DNA of 32,052 nt from a virus, in IMG/VR virus record IMGVR_UViG_3300021963_000017, positions 1-32,052 of that record. One strand, 5' to 3'. Shown in pieces: positions 16,469-22,927 of this stretch (positions are counted from its first letter, which is position 1; each line of letters begins with the position of its first letter). The notes beneath the pieces were generated by a model that was not told where the DNA came from, made no database searches, and worked only from the letters and a program-made list of their open reading frames with translations. A program made the translations under genes and the position numbers.

Positions 16469-17200
16469 ATGGCGCTTAACCTCTATTCTTCGACGACGAC
16501 CGACACGCTCCTGGCCGCCAAGCTGGACCTTGCCGGCGGAACTATGACCGGCGCTCTTAACTTGTCGGCTTCCGGAATTATTTTTAGCGATTCGACCTAC
16601 CTTACCACGGCCCCCGCCGGCTCCACGCTTGCCGCGGATCAGCTGACGGCCGGCGCTGTCACGGCCAACCCCACGGCCGGCCCCACGGCTGCCGGCGACG
16701 TCCTTAAATACGACGGTTCCGCCCTGATCTGGGCGCCCGGTGGCGGCGGCGGTTCCGTTGCCTGGGGTAGCATCACCGGCACGGTCACCGACCAGACCGA
16801 CCTTACGACCTATCTGTCCGGCGCTTATTATCCGCTTTCAGGCAACCCCTCCGGCTTCCTGACGTCCGTCCCTGGTAAAACCGTCTACGAAGTCACCAGC
16901 AACGCCTATACGCTGTCTTCGACCGACGCTAATAATATCGTCTATATCCCTGGCGGCGCTAGCGGCGGCTTCCCGCCAATCAACATCACGGTCCCCGACG
17001 ACGCCACCTACTCTTTCCCTGTCGGGACGGTCATTACTCTTTCGATTAATAATAGCGTCGGCGGTTCTGACGTTAACCTAGTCCTAGGCGACCCGATGGC
17101 GCCGGCGCCGACGATTATCGGAACGACCAGCTTTAGCAGCTCCACAAGCGGAAACTTCCTGCTGACCAAGGTCGTGGGTAATCTTTGGGTCTGCTCTTAA
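16469..17200 (+). CDS. Tail fibre/tip protein
   Basis: This 243-residue Gly/Ser/Thr-rich protein follows the collagen-like fibre by four bases and shares its compositional style. Features include LDLAGGTMTGALNLSASGII and TVTDQTDLTTYLSGAYYPLS. Both kinds of phrase occur in repeat shafts of phage tail fibres ('GGTMTGAL', 'ITGTVTDQTDL'). The C-terminus (about 140-243) is beta-rich and probably a compact receptor-binding or trimerising tip. It is likely the distal partner of the collagen fibre. Confidence 0.7.
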   Translation: MALNLYSSTTTDTLLAAKLDLAGGTMTGALNLSASGIIFSDSTYLTTAPAGSTLAADQLTAGAVTANPTAGPTAAGDVLKYDGSALIWAPGGGGGSVAWGSITGTVTDQTDLTTYLSGAYYPLSGNPSGFLTSVPGKTVYEVTSNAYTLSSTDANNIVYIPGGASGGFPPINITVPDDATYSFPVGTVITLSINNSVGGSDVNLVLGDPMAPAPTIIGTTSFSSSTSGNFLLTKVVGNLWVCS

Positions 17201-17208
17201 TCCCCCTT

Positions 17209-17352
17209 ATGATCTTCTATCTTTGTTCCGTTGCCTTTGCCTTTATCGCCGGCGCTGTCGGCGGAATCCTGGTCTACCGCAATAACGCGGTTAAGCTCCA
17301 GACAAAGGAGTCGGAAGCCCGCAAGCTGCTGGAAGCCCTGAAGGGGAAGTAA
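17209..17352 (+). CDS. Small single-TM membrane protein
   Basis: This 47-residue frame starts MIFYLCSVAFAFIAGAVGGI and ends with a charged helix (KLQTKESEARKLLEALKGK). One N-terminal transmembrane segment (about 2-23) is followed by a helix, giving an N-in or N-out single-pass peptide. It lies at the start of the lysis cassette. It could be a holin-type or spanin-type accessory; no family is recognised. Codon use matches its neighbours. Confidence 0.6.
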   Translation: MIFYLCSVAFAFIAGAVGGILVYRNNAVKLQTKESEARKLLEALKGK

Positions 17353-17365
17353 AACACCGTTTTAC
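17349..17365 (+). promoter_or_regulatory. Perfect 7-bp inverted repeat at a gene junction
   Basis: GTAAAAC - ACC - GTTTTAC spans the TAA stop of the small membrane protein gene and ends one base before ATG 17367. It could form a small hairpin controlling initiation of the lipoprotein gene or be a protein-binding site. Confidence 0.4.
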
Positions 17366-17366
17366 G

Positions 17367-18116
17367 ATGCGTCTGCTTTTGGTAATCGCGGCCCTGCTCC
17401 TGGCTGGCTGCCCGACTACCAATCCCGACACGGCCGGCACGGGGACCGCGACGCCGCCGGCGGATAACTTCGCAAAGGTCGGGGACCAGCTCGATAAGGC
17501 GGACCAGCGAATCGCCGCCGCAATCACCGTCGCCCGCGAACACGCGGAAAGCCCCGCCGTCGTCCGCGCCGAAACGGGAGTCGCCCTTTCCTTCCTTCCG
17601 AAGCCCGATCAGACCGCAGTCGACTACGTCCGCGCCCGCGTCGCCCGTAATAACCCGGAGGAATACAAACGCGCCGAAGACGCCGGCCGCAAGCTGCTGA
17701 CGGTCATTAATGCGAATTGGGATAAGGCCGCCGCGGACGCCGCGAAGAACAAGGCCGCCCTGGACACGGCTAACAAAGAGATTGAGAAACTACGCGCCGA
17801 AATCGAGGAAGTCCGAACCGAAGGAGTCCGCAACGCCTTTGCGGTTGCCGCGGGAATCTGCTTTCTGGCCGCCCTGGGAATGGCCCTGCTAGGCCAATAC
17901 GTCCGCGCCGGCGCTGCCTTCCTGATTGGCGGCGCTATCGGCTCCCTTCCGTTCGTCTTTAACTCCCCCTATTTCATCCCCGCCGTCGGCTTCCTAGTCG
18001 TCGTCTTCCTAGGCCTTGCCTGGTCGAAGCTGCGCAAGCCGTCCGCGATCCAAACCCCCGCGACCGATGTCCCTGAAGAAAAAGATACGAATTCGGGAAG
18101 TCGTAACGCCGAATAA
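17367..18116 (+). CDS. Lipoprotein with coiled coil and three C-terminal TM segments (u-spanin-like candidate)
   Basis: This 249-residue protein has an N-terminal lipoprotein signal with lipobox LLAGC (acylated Cys15) and a Thr/Pro-rich linker. A long charged periplasmic region (about 34-155) follows, with a coiled-coil stretch near 130-152 (KAALDTANKEIEKLRAEIEE). Three hydrophobic segments lie at about 156-176, 179-198 and 203-220. A lipoprotein tail plus inner-membrane segments could join the outer and inner membranes, as unimolecular spanins do; known u-spanins have one C-terminal TM, so this would be an unusual version. It lies in the lysis region, with a holin candidate downstream. Confidence 0.5.
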   Translation: MRLLLVIAALLLAGCPTTNPDTAGTGTATPPADNFAKVGDQLDKADQRIAAAITVAREHAESPAVVRAETGVALSFLPKPDQTAVDYVRARVARNNPEEYKRAEDAGRKLLTVINANWDKAAADAAKNKAALDTANKEIEKLRAEIEEVRTEGVRNAFAVAAGICFLAALGMALLGQYVRAGAAFLIGGAIGSLPFVFNSPYFIPAVGFLVVVFLGLAWSKLRKPSAIQTPATDVPEEKDTNSGSRNAE

Positions 18117-18345
18117 CGAGCTAGGCCTGACGTCGGAAATCGGGGAAGACCAATACCTGGTCCGAATCCACCCGGTCCATTGTTCCGAACGCTCCAGGAT
18201 GAACACGGTCGTTCACGAAGGCCTTCACGTCGCGGACTTCGATGGTCTATCCGAACGCAAGGTCCGGCTGCTGACCGCCTACGTCGTCGAATGCCTTTGG
18301 AGGGAAGGATATCGCCGCGTTAAACAAAAGCCCCGCCGCAAATGA
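18067..18345 (+). CDS. Mini metallopeptidase-like protein (HExxH)
   Basis: This 92-residue basic protein starts MSLKKKIRIREVVTPNNELG. Its VVHEGLH (about 44-50) is an HExxH zinc-binding motif, followed by ADFDGLSERKVRLL, and then LWREGYRR near the C-terminus. This small layout (H-E-x-x-H, then D/LSEEEV, then LWR-G) is frequent in tiny phage proteins of unknown role. Whether it cleaves anything is not known. It overlaps the lipoprotein gene by 50 bases in another frame and overlaps the next gene by four. Confidence 0.6.
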   Translation: MSLKKKIRIREVVTPNNELGLTSEIGEDQYLVRIHPVHCSERSRMNTVVHEGLHVADFDGLSERKVRLLTAYVVECLWREGYRRVKQKPRRK

Positions 18346-18734
18346 GCGCCGCGCAGCCAATCGACCCGGAAGGTTTCAGCCCCGAAGTTAAGCAGGGAGC
18401 GCTTGCCGGCCTCCTGGGGTTGCTGGGTATGGTCGCCCGGATCGTTATCTCCCCGGAGCCGGTCGGCTGGGTCTGGGTAACCAAGCGCCTGGTCGCCGCG
18501 ACGATAACCGCGGCCTTCGCCGGCCTCGCCCTAGAATCTTACGTTTCCAATCCGCAACTACGCTACGCCCTGACCGGCCTTTCCGGCTATATGGCCCCCG
18601 AAGTCCTCCAATGGGCGGAGGATATGGCCCGCGCCAAAATGAAAGGGTCGCTGGACAAGGCGAAGAAGGAAGCCGGCCTGAAGCCGGCCAAGACCAATGG
18701 CAAACGAAAGACCAAACGGAACCGGGGAGCGTAA
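18342..18734 (+). CDS. Holin candidate
   Basis: This 130-residue protein has three hydrophobic stretches at about 18-38, 45-64 and 72-88 and a Lys/Arg-rich C-terminal tail ending GKRKTKRNRGA. The pattern (GLLGLLGMVARIVISPEPVG, then AAFAGLALESY and LSGYMAPEVLQWAEDMA) recalls class I three-TM phage holins of the LydA/phage-holin type. Such proteins form lethal membrane lesions at the end of infection. Its ATG overlaps the preceding stop by four bases. The basic tail runs into the next gene, which overlaps by 38 bases. Confidence 0.55.
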   Translation: MSAAQPIDPEGFSPEVKQGALAGLLGLLGMVARIVISPEPVGWVWVTKRLVAATITAAFAGLALESYVSNPQLRYALTGLSGYMAPEVLQWAEDMARAKMKGSLDKAKKEAGLKPAKTNGKRKTKRNRGA

Positions 18735-19032
18735 TCTTCTGATCGCGGTCGCCTTCCTGGCGGTTACCGCCGGCCTGACGTCTTTTGCGGCCGCCTATAT
18801 TGCCGGCTTCGTCCTGGATAAGACCGGCGACTCCAACGCTATGGCGCTTCTGATCGGCGCTAACCGCGTCGCCAGCGATTCGGCCGACCTGGAGCGTCAG
18901 CTGAATTCCGCCCAGGCCGCCCTTAAGTCCGTCCAGGAACTAGGGTGGGCTATGACTATCGGCTGCCTAGGGATTGCCTTTTCGGTAGGGGTCAAGGTCT
19001 TCCGTCGTCCCGACAATCAAAACGCCTCCTAG
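18697..19032 (+). CDS. Two-TM membrane protein of the lysis cassette
   Basis: This 111-residue protein has TM1 at about 13-40, a short helical region with coiled-coil character (DSADLERQLNSAQAALKS) in the middle, and TM2 at about 83-101. It overlaps the holin candidate by 38 bases in another frame, an arrangement often seen for holin/antiholin or spanin pairs. The loop between the TM segments would face the periplasm or the cytoplasm depending on orientation. No family is recognised. Confidence 0.5.
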   Translation: MANERPNGTGERNLLIAVAFLAVTAGLTSFAAAYIAGFVLDKTGDSNAMALLIGANRVASDSADLERQLNSAQAALKSVQELGWAMTIGCLGIAFSVGVKVFRRPDNQNAS

Positions 19033-19046
19033 AGCATTCTAGGGGG
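19025..19046 (+). terminator. Hairpin at end of the lysis operon
   Basis: CCTCCTAGA - GCAT - TCTAGGGGG forms a 9-bp stem with one G-T pair. It covers the TAG stop of the last lysis gene. No T-run follows, so termination would need a factor; it may instead be an mRNA-stabilising hairpin. Confidence 0.35.
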
Positions 19047-19052
19047 GTCTAA

Positions 19053-19078
19053 TCGACATATTCGGCCCCATATGTCGA
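19053..19078 (+). promoter_or_regulatory. 9-bp inverted repeat
   Basis: TCGACATAT - TCGGCCCC - ATATGTCGA is a perfect 9-bp inverted repeat with an 8-base spacer, a size and symmetry suited to a dimeric HTH repressor or to an RNA hairpin. It follows the lysis operon by 20 bases. Confidence 0.5.
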
Positions 19079-19110
19079 CGGGGTTTGGAAGGGGTTGTTT
19101 CCATAAAATG

Positions 19111-19137
19111 CCCGAACGGGAACTTTTGGAAACTTTC
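19111..19137 (+). repeat. Direct repeat copy A (control region)
   Basis: Copy A starts CCCGAACGGGAACTT and matches copy B at 21 of 27 positions. The two copies are 50 bases apart start to start, so they could be protein-binding sites arrayed on one face of the helix (about five turns). Each copy contains two GGAA(A)CTT-type units. Confidence 0.55.
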
Positions 19138-19160
19138 AGGGGGGAAACGTTCCAAACATT

Positions 19161-19187
19161 CCCGAACAGGAACTTAAAGGAACTTTG
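19161..19187 (+). repeat. Direct repeat copy B (control region)
   Basis: Copy B starts CCCGAACAGGAACTT. A GGAAACGTTCC near-palindrome (19143-19153) lies between copies A and B. This could be an activator or iteron-type replication site. Confidence 0.55.
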
Positions 19188-19245
19188 CAAAAGGATGTTG
19201 ACGGAATAAAAGTCACCGCCCAGGATTCTAGTCGAACCTACTCCT

Positions 19246-19728
19246 ATGGAAAACACATCCACCCCCACGGCCGTTGCCGGCCTTCTGTCCACCGTCACCC
19301 TTTCCAAGTTTAAATACTTTGCGGGGATGAGCGAAGAAACCAACGCGTTCACCGCGACCGTCCACGTCGCCGGCGAAGCGATCGGGACGGCCGAGAATCG
19401 CGGCCACGGCGGTTGCACGTTCGTCCGCTTCAATAACCAAGCCCACGCGCTCGCGCCGTTTGCTTCGCAGATTGCGGACGCCGTGGACAAGCTTGTCGAC
19501 GCCAAGGTTAACGAGCAGCACGACGCCAAGTTTATCCTTAAGATGCGCCGCAAGGCCCGCGAAACTACGGCTTACATCACGTCCGACTGTTCCCGCGGCC
19601 AATATATCGCTTTTAAGAAAGGGGTTATGGTCAACCTTAACGCGGTCACGGCCAAACCCGGTTTCCTCAAATTCGTTTCTGATATGACGGACGCCGAAAT
19701 CCTTTCCCACTTCACCGCCAACGCCTAA
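19246..19728 (+). CDS. First early gene, conserved-type hypothetical protein
   Basis: This 160-residue protein follows the control region and is probably strongly expressed early. A central stretch EAIGTAENRGHGGCTFVRFN resembles the 'G-x-x-x-N-x-GHGG' phrase seen in several phage hypothetical proteins. The rest is mostly alternating helix and strand, with a basic patch FILKMRRKAR, and it ends DMTDAEILSHFTANA. I do not recognise a function. A DNA- or host-takeover role would fit the position but is not shown. Confidence 0.5.
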   Translation: MENTSTPTAVAGLLSTVTLSKFKYFAGMSEETNAFTATVHVAGEAIGTAENRGHGGCTFVRFNNQAHALAPFASQIADAVDKLVDAKVNEQHDAKFILKMRRKARETTAYITSDCSRGQYIAFKKGVMVNLNAVTAKPGFLKFVSDMTDAEILSHFTANA

Positions 19729-19732
19729 ACCT

Positions 19733-19864
19733 ATGAAACTGATTCTTCCCGTCCTGCTAGTCGTCGGCCTTGCCGTCGGCTACAACGTCGCCCTGGTCAA
19801 GTCCGGGCCGGCCATCCATAAGGCGATCGTCGACCGCCTCCCCCCGAAGCCCGCCAAGCGCTAA
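19733..19864 (+). CDS. Tiny single-TM protein
   Basis: This 43-residue peptide starts with a hydrophobic segment (MKLILPVLLVVGLAVGY) and ends with a basic, Pro-rich tail (DRLPPKPAKR). The leader AACCTATG matches the start signature of its neighbours. It could anchor in the inner membrane; its purpose is unknown. Confidence 0.6.
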   Translation: MKLILPVLLVVGLAVGYNVALVKSGPAIHKAIVDRLPPKPAKR

Positions 19865-19868
19865 CCCT

Positions 19869-20165
19869 ATGCCCCACGCTATCCGCAAGACCTACCGCGA
19901 CGACCCGGTCCGCAACGCCGTCGCCAATTTCTGCGAGAACCTGGACGGAGCGCAGCTCTTTATTGCCGCCGGCTCCGGCGGTTCCGCCCGCGACTACGTC
20001 AACCGCGCTCTTTCTGATCTAACCGCGGTCCTCAATTCCGCCGGCGTCCGCGACCTAACGGTTTCGGTCAATTCGGTTGGCCGGCTGGAATTCTTCCTCG
20101 ATTACCAGGACGACCAAGGCGAAATCCGCCTTACCTACACGGCCCGCCAACCCCTTAACGACTAA
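19869..20165 (+). CDS. Hypothetical protein
   Basis: This 98-residue protein begins MPHAIRKTYRDDPVRNAVAN after the leader ACCCTATG. A helix-strand pattern is visible (SARDYVNRALSDLTAVLNSA, followed by DLTVSVNSVGRLEFFLDYQD). No known family is recognised. It lies five bases after the tiny TM protein in the early block. Confidence 0.5.
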   Translation: MPHAIRKTYRDDPVRNAVANFCENLDGAQLFIAAGSGGSARDYVNRALSDLTAVLNSAGVRDLTVSVNSVGRLEFFLDYQDDQGEIRLTYTARQPLND

Positions 20166-20174
20166 CTTTCCCCC

Positions 20175-20200
20175 AACCCAGCAAACCAACCCAGCAAACC
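20175..20200 (+). repeat. Tandem 13-bp repeat in the leader of the multi-HTH gene
   Basis: AACCCAGCAAACC occurs twice in tandem, ending one base before ATG 20202. A related A/C-rich leader (AACCCAGAAACC) precedes ATG 21103. The stretch lacks a Shine-Dalgarno sequence. Confidence 0.6.
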
Positions 20201-20201
20201 A

Positions 20202-21080
20202 ATGAGCAAACCCACCGAAACCACGGACAAGGCGACCGTCGCCCTCCGCACCCGCCAAGCGGTCTATTTCCGCAAACGCGCCGCCCAAGCCGGTCCTGGC
20301 TACCAGCCCGGACTTGCGAGCTACGCCCTTTACGGAGTCGAAGACACCAAGTCCGGCGCCTTCCTGATCGGGGACGCGCCGACGTCCGCCGACTTCGCCC
20401 AATACATCACCGCCAAGGCGAAGGCCGCGGCGCTGGAGAAATGCGACGCGCTGATTGAATGGCGCGAAGTCACCAAGTCCAAGCCGGTCGTCCGCGTCTG
20501 GATCAAGGACGAATCGGAAAAGCCGGCCAAGGCCCGCAAGGCCTCCGGCACGGTCAAGGCCTACGTCGCCGCAAACCCGGATAAGTCTATCCGCGAAATT
20601 GCGGACGCCCTGGACATTCGCCCGTCGACCGCCTGGACGACCGCCAACCGGCTAGCGATGAAACTCCCGACGCCGGGGAACCGCAATACGCACGAAATCA
20701 ACGGCCACAAGATGAGCAAACTAAAGCACGACCGTATTATGGCCTTCAAGGCGCAGCTCCCGCAATTCGACGACGCGGAACGCCTTAACTCTAACGATAT
20801 CGCCGCCCGCCTTGGCTGCTCCGGCTCTAACGTCCGCTTCTGGCTGCGCATTCTCGGCCACAAGCTGAAGAACCATAACGGCCGAACCATCTTCAAACAC
20901 GATACCCGCACCTGGCCGGCCGTCTTCAAGCGGACCTTTAAGGACGGGACGCGAATCAACGGAGCCGCTAAAGCCCTGGGCGTTTGCTACGCGGTCGCCT
21001 ACCGTTACGCCGCCAATAACGGACTGATCTCCGTAAAGGAGCGCGATCAGAACAACCGCAAGTCGGCCAACCCCTATTAA
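20202..21080 (+). CDS. Multi-HTH DNA-binding protein, regulator candidate
   Basis: This 292-residue protein has a distinct N-terminal domain (about 1-105). At least two HTH segments follow: about 117-150 (TVKAYVAANPDKSIREIADA, then LDIRPSTAWTTANRL) and about 196-225 (NSNDIAARLGCSGSNVRFWL). A third, RINGAAKALGVCYAVAYRYA (about 251-270), looks like another DNA-reading helix pair. It may regulate early or late phage transcription, perhaps through the control region. It starts MSKPTE, a start shared with other early genes. Function is inferred only from the HTHs. Confidence 0.6.
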   Translation: MSKPTETTDKATVALRTRQAVYFRKRAAQAGPGYQPGLASYALYGVEDTKSGAFLIGDAPTSADFAQYITAKAKAAALEKCDALIEWREVTKSKPVVRVWIKDESEKPAKARKASGTVKAYVAANPDKSIREIADALDIRPSTAWTTANRLAMKLPTPGNRNTHEINGHKMSKLKHDRIMAFKAQLPQFDDAERLNSNDIAARLGCSGSNVRFWLRILGHKLKNHNGRTIFKHDTRTWPAVFKRTFKDGTRINGAAKALGVCYAVAYRYAANNGLISVKERDQNNRKSANPY

Positions 21081-21102
21081 TCCCAACCCAGAAACCAAAC
21101 CT

Positions 21103-21351
21103 ATGTCCGCAATCCCTAACACGACCGCCGTTAAACACGCCGGCCGAATCGTCCCCCTGACCCGCCCGGTCTGCGACTACACGGCCCGCCGAATCGAGCG
21201 CATCCTGCCGCAGCTCCACGCCCTGAACGCCGCCGGCAAAACCCAGCCCGACGCGGCCGCCGCCCTGGACATTACGTCTATGACCCTGCGGAATTACTGC
21301 GCCCTGCTGAATCTCCGCTGGTCCAACCTCAACCCCCGCCGCCGTGCCTGA
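21103..21351 (+). CDS. Small HTH protein
   Basis: This 82-residue basic protein contains an HTH at about 41-70 (LNAAGKTQPDAAAALDITSM, then TLRNYCALLNL). The remaining N-terminus carries several Arg residues. It probably binds DNA as a small regulator. The stop overlaps the next gene's GTG by 8 bases. Confidence 0.55.
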   Translation: MSAIPNTTAVKHAGRIVPLTRPVCDYTARRIERILPQLHALNAAGKTQPDAAAALDITSMTLRNYCALLNLRWSNLNPRRRA

Positions 21352-21634
21352 TCCTAACGCCCACCCTGCCGCTATGTTCGTAATCAAGAACCACACCCTC
21401 CCCCGCTTCTGGTGGCTCCGGCCCTGGACGACCGCCCGGACGCTAGCCGTCACCGTCGCGGCGCTCAAGGCCTACGCCGACCGGGCCGACGCGGCGCTTA
21501 AGCGCAGCGAATCCGACTTGCTCGCGGCCAAACAATCCCGCGAACATTGGATCGCGAAAGCCGAACGCGCCCACGCCGTCGCTATGCACAACGAGCGCGT
21601 AATCCTCGAAATGGAGAAGCGCGACCGTGGCTGA
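21344..21634 (+). CDS. Coiled-coil membrane-adjacent protein
   Basis: This 96-residue protein starts at GTG 21344, overlapping the previous stop by 8 bases (GTGCCTGA). The very similar junction GTGGCTGA is used by the next gene, which supports the GTG; ATG 21374 is an alternative. Residues about 38-93 form a long helix (KAYADRADAALKRSESDLLA and beyond) predicted as coiled coil. Trp-rich LPRFWWLRPW sits near the start and could lie at a membrane interface. Function is unknown. Confidence 0.5.
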   Translation: MPDPNAHPAAMFVIKNHTLPRFWWLRPWTTARTLAVTVAALKAYADRADAALKRSESDLLAAKQSREHWIAKAERAHAVAMHNERVILEMEKRDRG

Positions 21635-21944
21635 TTTCACCCCTGGGAAGCCCTGGACGGAAGACCATTTCAAAACCGTCCACCTAGCCGGCTTTAACGC
21701 CCTGCTTTCGGAAATCTATTACGTTAACGAGGAAATTATGCGCGGGGACTGTTTGTCGGCCAAACACGCCTTGCCCCGCGTCCGCAAGCTGTTGAACGAA
21801 TATAAAGCGACGATGGAGTCCGAAGGCGCTACGGAAGTCGACTTCGACCCTTACGTCGTCGCCGGCGGCTGGATTGCCTTACGCTTCAGCTATTTCGTCG
21901 CCGGCGTCCCTTATGCCGGAACCCTGACCCCCCGCCGGCGATGA
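21627..21944 (+). CDS. Hypothetical helical protein
   Basis: This 105-residue protein starts with GTG in the GTGGCTGA overlap with the previous stop. It is mostly helical in the centre (HFKTVHLAGFNALLSEIYYV and HALPRVRKLLNEYKATMESE) with a beta/aromatic C-terminus. It has no recognised family. It overlaps the exported lysozyme gene by four bases, suggesting coupling. Confidence 0.45.
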   Translation: MADFTPGKPWTEDHFKTVHLAGFNALLSEIYYVNEEIMRGDCLSAKHALPRVRKLLNEYKATMESEGATEVDFDPYVVAGGWIALRFSYFVAGVPYAGTLTPRRR

Positions 21945-22396
21945 TCTCCGCCCGCTTCTCTATCGTCGCCCTTCTGCTCCTTGGCTGCTCCTGCCAAGCG
22001 CAGACGGACGCCCGCGTCCTTTACGCTATCGGCCAGGTCGAAGGCGGGAACCGGCTCCAGCGCGGGGATAACCTAAAGGCCTACGGACTTTATCAGCTCC
22101 ACGCGGGAACCTGGGAGACGGCCAACGCGCAGCTGACCCGCGAAGGCCGGCGGACTTATCCGCTGTCAGCTTGGCGATCCGCGGAAGCCCAGGATATGGT
22201 CGCGGCCGCCTTGCTTCGCTACCTACGCGCTCAAATGAAGTCCGAAGGGATTCACTTCCCGACGCCAGAGCAATACGCCCTTTGTTGGAATATGGGCTTT
22301 GCCGGCGCTAAATCGGTCGGCTTCGACCCGCACAAAGCCCCGCCGGCGCGGTCTTCCTATGCCCAAAGAGTGGGCAACTTGTCCAGAGTCCGCTGA
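21941..22396 (+). CDS. Exported transglycosylase/lysozyme-like protein
   Basis: This 151-residue protein has an N-terminal hydrophobic signal with a lipobox-like LLGC (Cys16), then an SLT/lysozyme-type domain. Glu34 in YAIGQVEGGNR is the likely catalytic acid; AYGLYQLH (47-54) and YALCWNMGF (112-120) match the substrate-cleft and core motifs of this fold. It would cleave peptidoglycan glycan strands. Export or membrane anchoring means it may not need the holin to cross the membrane. It lies in the early region, away from the lysis cassette, so it could be an entry- or injection-related lysozyme. It is the only peptidoglycan hydrolase I see, so it may also be the endolysin. Confidence 0.7.
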   Translation: MISARFSIVALLLLGCSCQAQTDARVLYAIGQVEGGNRLQRGDNLKAYGLYQLHAGTWETANAQLTREGRRTYPLSAWRSAEAQDMVAAALLRYLRAQMKSEGIHFPTPEQYALCWNMGFAGAKSVGFDPHKAPPARSSYAQRVGNLSRVR

Positions 22397-22410
22397 CATT
22401 TATTTGCTTA

Positions 22411-22438
22411 ATCAAGGTTATAGGGCAATAACCTTGAT
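22411..22438 (+). promoter_or_regulatory. Perfect 11-bp palindrome before the resolvase gene
   Basis: ATCAAGGTTAT - AGGGCA - ATAACCTTGAT is a perfect 11-bp inverted repeat ending two bases before ATG 22441. The area is AT-rich compared with the rest of the genome. It may be an operator or a hairpin that hides the start. A CTGACA hexamer (22393-22398) and TTATAG (22418-22423) could be a weak promoter with a 19-base spacer. Confidence 0.6.
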
Positions 22439-22440
22439 AA

Positions 22441-22914
22441 ATGAACCAAACGCCCGCCGATTATATCGTTATTGCGGTCGACCCTGGCCGTAACGGCGGG
22501 ATTGTCTGGCGGGAAAACGGGAAGGTCCACGCTATCAGGATGCCGGCTAACGAAGCGGCCACGGTGGACTTTCTGGTTAAAGTCGCTTGCCGGTCCGCCC
22601 TGGTAGAATTGCACCTAGAGCTGCCGGCGTCCGGCGGATGGGGTAAGGCCGGCCTTTCGTCTATTGCGAAACTGTTCCGCGGCGTCGGAAATATCGAAGG
22701 CGCGGCCTACGCTTTGGGCTGGAAAGTTAACACGGTCGACCCCCGCAAATGGCAAACGGCCCTTAACCTTAAGCGCAACAAGCTAGGGAAGACGGCTTGG
22801 AAAAACCTTCTGAAACAGAAGGCCGAAGACCTATACCCCGACCTTCCTATCACCCTGGCGACGTCCGACGCGGCCCTGATCTACCACGCCGGCTCTGCCG
22901 GACTCCTTTTCTGA
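22441..22914 (+). CDS. RuvC-like Holliday junction resolvase
   Basis: This 157-residue protein, of RuvC size (about 160-170), has the expected RNase H-like acidic positions. Asp14 lies in VIAVDPGRNGG, Glu60 in ELHLELPASGG, and Asp143 near HAG in ATSDAALIYHAG. Further conserved wording is GNIEGAAYALGW and DPRKWQTAL, as in RuvC-type Holliday junction resolvases. It should cut branched DNA made by the ERF/exonuclease recombination system before packaging. Confidence 0.88.
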   Translation: MNQTPADYIVIAVDPGRNGGIVWRENGKVHAIRMPANEAATVDFLVKVACRSALVELHLELPASGGWGKAGLSSIAKLFRGVGNIEGAAYALGWKVNTVDPRKWQTALNLKRNKLGKTAWKNLLKQKAEDLYPDLPITLATSDAALIYHAGSAGLLF

Positions 22915-22927
22915 CCCTCCCCCACCT

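Larger units (their letters stand above)
19033..19245 (+). promoter_or_regulatory. 213-bp intergenic control region
   Basis: This is the longest non-coding gap and lies between the late and early blocks. It holds two hairpin-forming palindromes near its left end and two 27-base imperfect direct repeats spaced by 50 bases. A TTGACG hexamer (19198-19203) is a possible -35, but no clear -10 is seen (CAGGAT at 17-base spacing is poor). It probably contains the end of late transcription and the early promoter or operator, and it could include an origin. Sub-features are listed separately. Confidence 0.6.
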
